Source: Marmoricola sp.
GTDB taxonomy: Bacteria; Actinomycetota; Actinomycetes; Propionibacteriales; Nocardioidaceae
Assembly (NCBI GenBank): GCA_025965315.1
Contig: JAOPXD010000113.1
Span: 1-36,723 of the forward strand
Direction: 5' to 3'
DNA: 36,723 nucleotides
In this document: piece after piece, positions 9,352 through 16,357 of the stretch
How positions within the stretch are numbered: position 1 is the first letter of the stretch
Layout: every line of letters begins with the position of its first letter
The notes under the pieces: generated by a model
The model's input: only the letters and a program-made list of their open reading frames with translations
What the model was told of the DNA's origin: nothing
Databases searched by the model: none
Position numbers and translations under genes: made by a program

Positions 9352-10050
9352 TCAGGAGGCGGCGTCGACCGCGCTCTCGATCTGCGTGGCGAGGTCGTCC
9401 ACGTTGGTGGCGACGAGCCGCCTGCCGTTGAGGATCACCGTCGGCGTACTGGTCACCCCGGCTGCGACCGCGGCGCGGTGCACCGCGGTGAGAAAGCCGG
9501 TGTTCAGGACCGAGAGCGCTTCTTTCACCGGCTTCTCGGTCGCGCCCGCCTTGGCGACCAGGGCCGCCAAGGCGTCGTCGGAGGCGTTCTCAGCGGCGGG
9601 AGCTGCTGGCTGGTCCTCGAAGAACAGGTCGTACAGCTTGAGCGCCTGGCTCGGCGTGCCGTGGTCCAGGACCGCCGACCAGGCGTTCAGGGTCTGCTGG
9701 GGGTACGTCATGCCGACGGTCTCGACGATCGGCTGGTAGGTGATCTGGACCTTGCCGCCTGCTGCGTTCTCGCGCAGGTAGTCCCGGGTCGCAGCCTCGA
9801 GCGCAGCGGAGTCAGCCGAGCCGAAGTCCTCGTAGATCGTCACCTTCACCGGCGCAGCTCCTCTGCCGACCACGACCGAGCTCGTCCCCGCGGCGACGGT
9901 GAGCGTCGTCCTGGCGACGCTGGTCCCGCCCCCGGAGGTGTAGATCGCAACAGCGGCGAACAGGACGCTGATCACGATGATCATCCCGCCGATGATCGCG
10001 ATCCGACGGTTGCGCTCCTCGCGCTCCTTCTCGAGCGGGTCGACGGGCAT
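9352..10050 (-). CDS. Membrane-anchored DsbA/thioredoxin-fold protein lacking CXXC
   Basis: The 232-residue protein has a charged N-terminus, one transmembrane anchor (about 17-38) and an extracellular DsbA-like domain from about 55. The strand before the active site is present (VKVTIYEDF, 68-76), but the expected CPYC is GSADS (77-81). The cis-proline loop is preserved as STPTVILNG. There is no cysteine anywhere in the protein, so thiol-disulfide chemistry is excluded. It may be a binding or chaperone-like relative of the actinobacterial DsbA/MdbA group. It is divergent from orn and upstream of the add operon, 30 bases before the small membrane protein gene. Confidence 0.85.
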   Translation of the reverse strand: MPVDPLEKEREERNRRIAIIGGMIIVISVLFAAVAIYTSGGGTSVARTTLTVAAGTSSVVVGRGAAPVKVTIYEDFGSADSAALEAATRDYLRENAAGGKVQITYQPIVETVGMTYPQQTLNAWSAVLDHGTPSQALKLYDLFFEDQPAAPAAENASDDALAALVAKAGATEKPVKEALSVLNTGFLTAVHRAAVAAGVTSTPTVILNGRRLVATNVDDLATQIESAVDAAS

Positions 10051-10056
10051 GAGGAC

Positions 10057-10062
10057 AATCTA
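10057..10062 (-). promoter_or_regulatory. -10 box for the DsbA-fold gene (leaderless)
   Basis: Minus-strand TAGATT ends 6 bases before ATG 10050, with no Shine-Dalgarno between. Transcription would start at or next to the A of the ATG. Confidence 0.5.
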
Positions 10063-10088
10063 GAGGTCGCGTCTGAGGTGAACCTGAG

Positions 10089-10094
10089 TAGGCT
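10089..10094 (+). promoter_or_regulatory. -10 box for orn (leaderless)
   Basis: TAGGCT ends 7 bases before the orn GTG at 10102, again without a ribosome-binding site. It is back to back with the -10 of the divergent gene, 27 bases away. Confidence 0.45.
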
Positions 10095-10101
10095 CCGCAT
10101 C

Positions 10102-10743
10102 GTGAACGACCGACTTGTGTGGATCGACTGCGAGATGACCGGCCTCGACCTGGGTGCTGACGCACTGATCGAGGTGGCGGCCCTGGTCACCGACTTCGAT
10201 CTCAACGTCATCGGCGACGGGATCGACGTGATCATCAAGCCGCCCGCCGAGGCGCTGGACCAGATGGTGCCGTTCGTGCGCGAGATGCACACCAGGTCCG
10301 GGCTGCTCACCGAGCTCGACGACGGGACCACGATGGCCGACGCCGAGGCGCAGGTGCTGGCCTTCATCAAGCTGCACTGCCCGGAGGGCAGCCGGCCCCC
10401 GCTCGCCGGCAACACGGTCGCCACCGACCGCTCGTTCCTGACCCGGGACATGCCCGAGCTCGAGGCGTTCCTGCACTACCGGATCGTCGACGTCTCCTCG
10501 ATCAAGGAGCTGTCCCGGCGCTGGTTCCCGCGCACGTACTTCAACGCTCCGGCGAAATCGGGGGGGCACCGCGCCCTGGCCGACATCCAGGAGAGCATCG
10601 AGGAGCTGCGGTTCTACCGCGAAGCCGTCTTCGTGCCCTCGCCCGGCATCGACACCGACGAGGCCCGTCGGATCGCGGCCGTCCACCAGGGCGCGCTGAC
10701 CGGCGCGACGGCCGCGGGGAAACCCGGTGCGAAGCACCCCTGA
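10102..10743 (+). CDS. orn: Oligoribonuclease
   Basis: This 3'-5' exoribonuclease degrades 2-5 nt RNA fragments, including pGpG from cyclic-di-GMP turnover. It has 213 residues, slightly longer than E. coli Orn because of a C-terminal tail. DEDD-family catalytic residues are visible in WIDCEMTGLD (Asp9, Glu11), in NTVATDRSFLTRDMPEL, and in HRALADIQES. I chose GTG 10102 because Orn proteins begin NDRLVWIDCEMTG. The frame is open far upstream, but that part is antisense to the neighbouring gene. It is cytoplasmic and essential in many bacteria. Confidence 0.96.
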   Translation: MNDRLVWIDCEMTGLDLGADALIEVAALVTDFDLNVIGDGIDVIIKPPAEALDQMVPFVREMHTRSGLLTELDDGTTMADAEAQVLAFIKLHCPEGSRPPLAGNTVATDRSFLTRDMPELEAFLHYRIVDVSSIKELSRRWFPRTYFNAPAKSGGHRALADIQESIEELRFYREAVFVPSPGIDTDEARRIAAVHQGALTGATAAGKPGAKHP

Positions 10744-10787
10744 TCCTTCGGTACACTTCTTCCTGCTCGCGCCCCGGTGCGAGCGAT

Positions 10788-10864
10788 GGTGGGTATAGCT
10801 CAGCTGGTAGAGCGCCGCCTTGTGGTGGCGGATGTCGCGGGTTCAAGTCCCGTTACTCACCCCA
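10788..10864 (+). tRNA. tRNA-His (GTG anticodon)
   Basis: The cloverleaf folds completely: acceptor GTGGGTA (10789-10795) pairs with TACTCAC (10854-10860), anticodon stem CCGCC/GGCGG, loop TTGTGGT with anticodon GTG at 10822-10824. G10788 is the encoded extra G(-1) opposite discriminator C10861, the hallmark of tRNA-His. CCA is encoded (10862-10864). A TACACT box at 10752 may be its -10. Confidence 0.97.
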
Positions 10865-10866
10865 GT

Positions 10867-10895
10867 GAAGGCCCCTTCGACACGAAGGGGCCTTC
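10867..10895 (+). terminator. Terminator after tRNA-His
   Basis: A perfect 12-bp stem GAAGGCCCCTTC (10867-10878) with 10884-10895 has a 5-base loop and lies 2 bases past the CCA. A short run with three Ts follows. Confidence 0.8.
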
Positions 10896-11022
10896 GTCAT
10901 TTCCGGAACCTCGGGTCGACCGCCGTATCGGTAGTGATCCAGGTCACCCTCGAAGCCTCGTCAGATCTCGCGCTCCTCGGGGTCTTTCTGGGGACAGTCG
11001 CCTTCCCCTCCCAGGAGACCGC

Positions 11023-11436
11023 GTGCCCAGCAGAGACAGAGACCGTGCCGAGCCCCGCCACCGCAAGCCCGGTCGCGCCCACAAGCGGGGCGCGCAGGTC
11101 CCGGGACGCCGCGTGCTCGTGGGCGGCGAGGTCGTCCCGCCAGGGGCGTACCCGGTCGAGAACCTGGCCGGGATGAGCCCGGGCGCCGCCGCGCTGCTGC
11201 TGCGACGTGCCGCCCTCGAGGAGAAGGCAGGCGCGGCGACCTACCCGCACTTCGTGATCATCCGGCACTCCGACTCCGGAGCCGCTACCTCCAGCGAACC
11301 GTTCAGCACGGGCCTGGAGGCGCTGACGACGGCGTACCGGTTCCTGGAGGGCTCCCGGGCACAGGGTGGCGACCAGGCTGCACCGCTCCCGTTCACCCTG
11401 ACCGTCGCGCCCCAGCTGCCCGGCAGGACCTCCTAG
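11023..11436 (+). CDS. Hypothetical protein
   Basis: This 137-residue protein has a basic, Arg-rich N-terminal 30 residues and then a small folded-looking domain (RRVLVGGEVVPPGAYPVENLAG through LTTAYRFLEGS). There is no signal peptide or membrane segment, and I do not recognise the family. The GTG at 11023 has AGGAG five bases upstream, the best ribosome site in the region. Its stop overlaps the convergent pirin stop in a shared CTAG (11433-11436). The 158 bases before it, after the tRNA-His terminator, hold no other gene that I can see. Confidence 0.7.
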   Translation: MPSRDRDRAEPRHRKPGRAHKRGAQVPGRRVLVGGEVVPPGAYPVENLAGMSPGAAALLLRRAALEEKAGAATYPHFVIIRHSDSGAATSSEPFSTGLEALTTAYRFLEGSRAQGGDQAAPLPFTLTVAPQLPGRTS

Positions 11437-12413
11437 CCCTCCTGGAGGGTGGTCGGCGCCCCGTGCACGCTCGGGATGGTGCCGAGCCTGCCCTTCTGGA
11501 AGTCCTCGAACGCCTGCATGACCTCGGCCTTCGTGTTCATCACGAACGGTCCGGCCATCGCCACCGGCTCACGGATCGGCTTGCCGCCGATGACGATCAC
11601 GTCGAACGCCGGCGTACGGCCGTCCTGGTTCGCCGCGCCCGCAAGGGTGACGAAGTCGCCGGCGCCGAGGACGGCCAGGTTGCCCGTCCGCAGCGGCTTC
11701 TTCTCCAGGCCCACGGTGCCGTGCCCGGACAGGACGTAGACCAGGGCGTTGTACTCCGCGTTCCACGGCAGCTCGAGCTGCGCTCCGGGAGAGACGGTGG
11801 CGTGCACCATCGTCATCGGCGAGAAGGTCGACCCCGGGCCCTTGGTGGCGCCGACCTCGCCGGCGATGACCCGGACGAGTGCACCGGCGTCGGCAGAGGT
11901 GGTCAGGCCCACCTGGCCCGAGCGGATGTCCTGGTACGCCGGGGCGTTCCACTTCGCGGCCTTGGGCAGGTTCACCCAGAGCTGGATGCCGTGGAACAGG
12001 CCGCCCGAGGTGACCAGCCACTCCGGCGGGGCCTCGATGTGCAGCAACCCGGACCCGGCGGTCATCCACTGGGTGTCGCCGTTGGTGATCGTGCCGCCAC
12101 CACCCTGGCTGTCGTGGTGGTCGAAGACGCCGTCGATGATGTAGGTGACGGTCTCGAACCCGCGGTGCGGGTGCCACGGCGTGCCCTTGGGCTCGCCGGG
12201 TGCGTACTCGACCTCGCCCATCTGGTCCATGTGGATGAAGGGATCGAGATCGCGCAGGTCGACCCCGGCGAAGGCCCGGCGTACCGGGAAACCCTCGCCC
12301 TCGAAGCCGGACGGGGCGTCGATGATCTGCTTGACAGGGCGGACCGTGTCGCCGAGCCCGGGAACGGGGAGGCGGTCGAGAACGGTCAGGTCGTCAACGG
12401 TGACTGCTGGCAT
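11433..12413 (-). CDS. Pirin family protein
   Basis: This is a bicupin of 326 residues. The metal ligands of the pirin N-terminal cupin are present: WHPHRGFETV (His81, His83) and LLHIEAPP (His125, Glu127). Bacterial pirins include quercetin 2,3-dioxygenases and regulators of metabolic enzymes; the physiological substrate is not predictable here. The C-terminal cupin covers about 195-300. The start ATG lies 7 bases from a near-consensus promoter, implying a leaderless transcript, with a palindromic operator between -35 and -10. Many pirin genes respond to stress through MarR-type repressors, which would fit. Confidence 0.94.
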   Translation of the reverse strand: MPAVTVDDLTVLDRLPVPGLGDTVRPVKQIIDAPSGFEGEGFPVRRAFAGVDLRDLDPFIHMDQMGEVEYAPGEPKGTPWHPHRGFETVTYIIDGVFDHHDSQGGGGTITNGDTQWMTAGSGLLHIEAPPEWLVTSGGLFHGIQLWVNLPKAAKWNAPAYQDIRSGQVGLTTSADAGALVRVIAGEVGATKGPGSTFSPMTMVHATVSPGAQLELPWNAEYNALVYVLSGHGTVGLEKKPLRTGNLAVLGAGDFVTLAGAANQDGRTPAFDVIVIGGKPIREPVAMAGPFVMNTKAEVMQAFEDFQKGRLGTIPSVHGAPTTLQEG

Positions 12414-12420
12414 GTCACGA

Positions 12421-12449
12421 ACAATAGTTGAAGATTAAACATCTTTCAA
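12421..12449 (-). promoter_or_regulatory. Pirin promoter with embedded palindromic operator
   Basis: On the minus strand, TTGAAA (12449-12444), a 17-base spacer, and TATTGT (12426-12421) form a near-consensus promoter. The -10 ends 7 bases before the ATG. The spacer and -35 together form an imperfect inverted repeat, TTGAAGAT...ATCTTTCAA in plus-strand reading (12428-12449). A repressor bound there would block polymerase directly. The half-site resembles MarR-family operators; that assignment is inference. Confidence 0.65.
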
Positions 12450-12458
12450 GGCCCTCGC

Positions 12459-12824
12459 TCAGGGACACACGCCGAGCACCCAGACGTCGTCGGCCTCCGA
12501 GCTGTCGTGGTTCAGGTGCCAGGCATCGTCGAAGGCGACCTTCTCGGTCGCACCGTCGTTGAACCGGTGCACCACCACGTCGTCGGCGAGCTTGCCCGGG
12601 GGCCACGTCGCAGAGTCCACGCAGCCCGGGTACGCCGCCTGGTCGGAGGCGTCCCACGTCGGCACCGAGGAGATGTCGGACGACAACGGCGCAGCGGACG
12701 GGCTGAACGCCATCGCCTGCCCCACCAGCAGCGCTCCGGTGATCGCGGCGAAGGCGACCATCCGCGGGATGAGCACGCGCAGCAGCACCGACCGCAAGGT
12801 CCTCGGTGTGCGCTGGCGTTTCAT
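12459..12824 (-). CDS. Hypothetical exported or membrane-anchored protein
   Basis: The 121-residue product starts MKRQRTPRTLRSVLLRVL, then a hydrophobic segment (about 23-40) that could be a signal anchor. An extracellular domain with two cysteines (in PGCVDS and the last residues VLGVCP) follows, possibly forming one disulfide. I do not recognise the family. A GTG at 12848 eight codons upstream is an alternative start. No ribosome site is clear. It ends just upstream of the pirin promoter and points towards that gene. Confidence 0.65.
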   Translation of the reverse strand: MKRQRTPRTLRSVLLRVLIPRMVAFAAITGALLVGQAMAFSPSAAPLSSDISSVPTWDASDQAAYPGCVDSATWPPGKLADDVVVHRFNDGATEKVAFDDAWHLNHDSSEADDVWVLGVCP

Positions 12825-12893
12825 GTACAGGTCAACGAGGACCGGCACCCGACGTTATGCGTGACGCGGGCCACGAAACGGTGTGAAACGGAC

Positions 12894-12899
12894 TACCGT
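12894..12899 (+). promoter_or_regulatory. -10 box for the FAD oxidoreductase gene (leaderless)
   Basis: TACCGT ends 6 bases before ATG 12906, with no Shine-Dalgarno in between. The same hexamer and spacing precede bcp at 25744. Confidence 0.5.
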
Positions 12900-12905
12900 T
12901 CTCCC

Positions 12906-14480
12906 ATGAGCACCCGGGGGTCGACGTACGACGTCGTCGTGGTCGGGGGCGGCCACAACGGCCTCACGGCTGCCACCTACCTGGCGAAGGCAGGGCTGTC
13001 CGTGCTGGTCCTCGAGCGGCTCGACCACGTCGGTGGCGCTGCCGTCAGTACCGAGGCGTTCCCGGGCCTCGGCGCCCGGCTCTCGCGCTACTCCTACCTG
13101 GTCTCGCTGCTGCCCGAGAGCATCGCCCGCGACCTGGACCTGGGGATCGAGCTGCGCTCGCGCGCCGTCGCCTCGTACTCCCCCACCCTGCGCGACGGTC
13201 GGAGCACCGGGCTCTTCGTCGAGCACGTCGAAGGCCCGGCCACCCGCAGGTCGTTCCGCGAGCTGACCGGCAGCGACGACGAGTACGCCGCGTGGACCGC
13301 CTTCTACGCCGACGTCGCGAAGATGGCCACCCGGGTCGCGCCCAGCCTGACCGAGCCGCTGGTCACCGCCCGCGAGATGGCGGCCGGGGTCGACCCGGAG
13401 ATCTGGTCGGCACTCGTGGACCGGCCGCTCGGCGAGGTCGTCGAGGCCCGGTTCGCCGACGACCTGGTCCGCGGGGTTGTCGCCACCGACGCCCTGATCG
13501 GCACGTTCGCCGGGATGCACGACCGTTCGCTGGTCCAGAACCGGTGCTTCCTCTACCACCTGATCGGCAACGGCACCGGGGAGTGGCGGGTGCCCGTCCG
13601 CGGCATGGGAGCGGTGACCGACGCGCTCGCCCGTGCCGCCGTCGAGGCAGGGGCCGAGATCGTGACCGGGGCCGGCGTCAGCGCGATCGACGCCGACGGC
13701 GACGGCGCTGAGGTGCGCTGGCACGACGGCCACCGGGAGCACTCGGTCCGGGCCGGGCACGTCCTGAGCAACGTGGCGCCCTGGGTGCTGCGGATCCTGC
13801 TGGGCGAGGAGCCGGAACCTGCGACGAAGCCTGCCGGTTCCCAGCTGAAGATCAACTTCCTGCTCTCCCGCCTCCCGCGGCTGCGGTCCGGGGTCGACCC
13901 GAGGACCGCGTTCGCCGGCACCTTCCACGTCGCCGAGGAGTACGGCGCGCTCTCGACGGCGTACGACGAGGCTGCCGGTGGGCAGATCCCCGGCACACCT
14001 CCCGGCGAGCTCTACTGCCACTCGCTGACCGACCCCTCGATCCTCGGCGGGCTCGCCGACTTCGGCGCGCACACCCTGACCTACTTCGGGTTGCACATGC
14101 CCGAAGCGCTGTTCGCGGTCGATCAGGATGCTCGCAAGCTCGAGGCCGTACGCCGCGCGATCGCCGCGATCGACGTCCACCTCGTGGAGCCGCTGCTGAG
14201 CTGCGTGATGACCGGACCGGACGGCCGGCTCTGCGTCGAGGCGAAGATCCCCCAGGACATCGAGGCCGATCTGGCGATGCCGGGAGGGCACATCTTCCAC
14301 GGCGATCTGGCCTGGCCGTGGGCCTCGAACCGGGAGGCGCTGCGGACGCCGGCGCAGCAGTGGGGGGTGGCGACCGACATCGACTCGGTCCTGCTCTGCG
14401 GTTCCGGGGCACGTCGCGGCGGAGCCGTCAGCGGGCTGGGCGGTCACAACGCCGCGCACGCGGTTCTGAGCCTCCGGTGA
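12906..14480 (+). CDS. Phytoene-desaturase-like FAD-dependent oxidoreductase
   Basis: The 524-residue flavoprotein begins with a dinucleotide-binding Rossmann motif, VVVVGGGHNGLTAATYLAKAG (9-29 region), followed by VLERLDHVGGAAV. The C-terminal FAD-contacting block is LLCGSGARRGGAVSGLGG. The layout fits the amine oxidase/phytoene desaturase superfamily, and especially the PYROXD2-like branch rather than true CrtI. No carotenoid genes are nearby, so the substrate is unknown. It has no signal peptide. It is a single-gene unit, followed by tRNA-Lys. Confidence 0.9.
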   Translation: MSTRGSTYDVVVVGGGHNGLTAATYLAKAGLSVLVLERLDHVGGAAVSTEAFPGLGARLSRYSYLVSLLPESIARDLDLGIELRSRAVASYSPTLRDGRSTGLFVEHVEGPATRRSFRELTGSDDEYAAWTAFYADVAKMATRVAPSLTEPLVTAREMAAGVDPEIWSALVDRPLGEVVEARFADDLVRGVVATDALIGTFAGMHDRSLVQNRCFLYHLIGNGTGEWRVPVRGMGAVTDALARAAVEAGAEIVTGAGVSAIDADGDGAEVRWHDGHREHSVRAGHVLSNVAPWVLRILLGEEPEPATKPAGSQLKINFLLSRLPRLRSGVDPRTAFAGTFHVAEEYGALSTAYDEAAGGQIPGTPPGELYCHSLTDPSILGGLADFGAHTLTYFGLHMPEALFAVDQDARKLEAVRRAIAAIDVHLVEPLLSCVMTGPDGRLCVEAKIPQDIEADLAMPGGHIFHGDLAWPWASNREALRTPAQQWGVATDIDSVLLCGSGARRGGAVSGLGGHNAAHAVLSLR

Positions 14481-14549
14481 GCCACGTCACGACGGACGTA
14501 TCCGATTTCTGATCGGTCCGAGCGCCTGCTAATGTTCGGGACGCTTCAC

Positions 14550-14622
<73 letters not shown>

Positions 14623-14634
14623 CAAAACGGCACA

Positions 14635-14667
14635 AAGCCCTCCCCGACCTCTGGTCGCGGAGGGCTT
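14635..14667. terminator. Bidirectional terminator between tRNA-Lys and the convergent secreted EEP gene
   Basis: The outer stem AAGCCCTCC/GGAGGGCTT (14635-14643 with 14659-14667) and inner stem CGACC/GGTCG are separated by one C-C mismatch, with a TCT loop. It serves tRNA-Lys on the plus strand and the gene ending at 14689 on the minus strand, where TTTG follows. Confidence 0.75.
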
Positions 14668-14688
14668 CGTCGTTCGGGTCCGTCCGGG

Positions 14689-16245
14689 TCACCGGAACGG
14701 GACCACCAGGTTCGCGAACACGAGGTTGTGGTCCGACGGCGTCCAGTGCCCCGCGGCGTTGTCGACGTTCTCGTACCGGGCGCTGCCGGCGAATCCCTCG
14801 AGCAGGATGTAGTCGGACCGCACGCCCACGCCGTACGCGCTGATCGTCTGCCGCTTGTGCTCGTTCGAGGTGGCGTAGCCGATCCCGACCTTCGTCCGCG
14901 CCGCCATCGCGTCGTAGTACCCGGCTCGGACGAAGGTCGGCTGAGCCTCGACCGCGCACGACTCCGATCCGCCGTCGTCGTCGCAGAACGGCTCGCGCAG
15001 GTACTTGAGGTCACCGGCGACGATCACCGGTAGGCCGCCGCTGTTGATGCTGTTGATCGCCCTGATCGCCACCTGCGCGTTCTCACCCGCGGTCTTCTTC
15101 GCGGCGAGCTGGGACGCCTTCGAGTTCTGGCCGAGGTGGATCGAGACCACGAACAGGTCCTGGCTCCTCGACGCGTCCCCCGGGTGCAGCGGGTGCAGAT
15201 CCGCCCACGGGGTCGGGATCTGGCGGAAGAACCCGGACGGGTTCGCGTTCGGGATGTCGAAGGACCCGTCCGAACGATCCTGGTAGAGGTCGTTGCGGTA
15301 CAGGATCTGTCCGTCCGCGCCGCGGACCGGCGGCACCGCGCTCCAGGACGAGCCGAGCACGCGCAGCATCGCGCTGACGGTCCCCGCGTTGGCCTCCTGC
15401 AGAGCGACGATCTGGAGATGGTGGCTGGCGATGTTGCGGGACAGCGCGTCGATCCTGGACCCGTCGCCCGCACCGGGGAAGAGCTCGACGTTGTAGGTAC
15501 CCATCGCGAGCTTGTCGCCGGCACCGGGATCGGGGGTGCCGGGGAAGTACGGCAACCAGCGGCTGTGCGGGACCTTGGTCGGCCGACAGCTGTTGTTCGC
15601 GTCGATCTGGGCGTACACCGGGTTCGCGTACGCGGTCGCCATCATCCGGTCCCCTGCGTGCGGACTGCTGGTCAGTCGCAGGGTCGCGCTCCGGGTGTAC
15701 TGGCTCACCCAGCCGTCGCCGCCGTTGACGTACGTGTCGGCGTACGGCCACCGGTCGAACGGCGCGGCGGACCAGCGGACCCGGAAGCGCGAGGCGTACG
15801 GCGTGTAGGGCCAGCTGAACCGGACGGCGTTGGAGAAGCCCGAGCCGGACAGCTTCGGCGCGACCGGGCGCTGGTAGGGGAACCGCAAGCCCTTCGCCGT
15901 CGACCACGGCCCGGTCCTGCCGCCGCGGACGGCCCGGACCTGCGCGTAGCTGGTGACGCAGCGGTTCAACCGCGGAGACGTCGCGCTCGTCCCGGTCACC
16001 GACAGGATCCGGGCCCGGGCGAGGCCGGCGGTGGAGCTCGCCCAGCGCACCTGGTAGCTCGAGCCCGACACCGCCTTCCAGTGGATCGTCAGCCGCGCGC
16101 CCGGCCAGTCCTCCCGTGCCGACGCGACACCGGCGACGCGTGCTGGCGCAGACCCTCCCGCGCTCGCACCGGGGGTCAGCCAGAAGACCGCCCAGAAGAG
16201 GGCACAGCCGACCAGCAGCACGGGCAGGCGAAGTCGCGAGATCAC
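14689..16245 (-). CDS. Secreted endonuclease/exonuclease/phosphatase-fold protein, copy 1
   Basis: The 518-residue protein has a signal peptide (residues 1-29, ending ASA). Two fibronectin-III-like modules follow (about 34-125 and 128-225; YQVRWASST is a diagnostic strand). A C-terminal EEP (DNase I-like) domain covers about 247-517. EEP motifs are GTYNVELF, ALQEAN (metal Glu), SIHLGQN, and the final PSDHNLVFA (catalytic His). The usual GDxN is GDLK, so the Asn is replaced. GTG 16245 has GGAAGGA five bases upstream. It is a paralogue of the next gene upstream, 16358-17953. Probable roles are extracellular nucleic acid or phospholipid hydrolysis, not determined. Confidence 0.86.
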   Translation of the reverse strand: MISRLRLPVLLVGCALFWAVFWLTPGASAGGSAPARVAGVASAREDWPGARLTIHWKAVSGSSYQVRWASSTAGLARARILSVTGTSATSPRLNRCVTSYAQVRAVRGGRTGPWSTAKGLRFPYQRPVAPKLSGSGFSNAVRFSWPYTPYASRFRVRWSAAPFDRWPYADTYVNGGDGWVSQYTRSATLRLTSSPHAGDRMMATAYANPVYAQIDANNSCRPTKVPHSRWLPYFPGTPDPGAGDKLAMGTYNVELFPGAGDGSRIDALSRNIASHHLQIVALQEANAGTVSAMLRVLGSSWSAVPPVRGADGQILYRNDLYQDRSDGSFDIPNANPSGFFRQIPTPWADLHPLHPGDASRSQDLFVVSIHLGQNSKASQLAAKKTAGENAQVAIRAINSINSGGLPVIVAGDLKYLREPFCDDDGGSESCAVEAQPTFVRAGYYDAMAARTKVGIGYATSNEHKRQTISAYGVGVRSDYILLEGFAGSARYENVDNAAGHWTPSDHNLVFANLVVPFR

Positions 16246-16357
16246 GGCAGTCCTTCCAAGACGCTCGGAGCACCTAGTCTATGTCCGATTTGTCCTAGAT
16301 GGCAGACGATCGGTCAGGTCCGGCGTCAGGTGAGGTAGATGCCCCTTGCTGACCGGT

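Noticed and set aside
8869-10101. Long N-terminal extension of oligoribonuclease
   Set aside because: The extra 411 codons are antisense to the membrane protein and DsbA-fold genes; Orn begins NDRLVWIDCEMTG.
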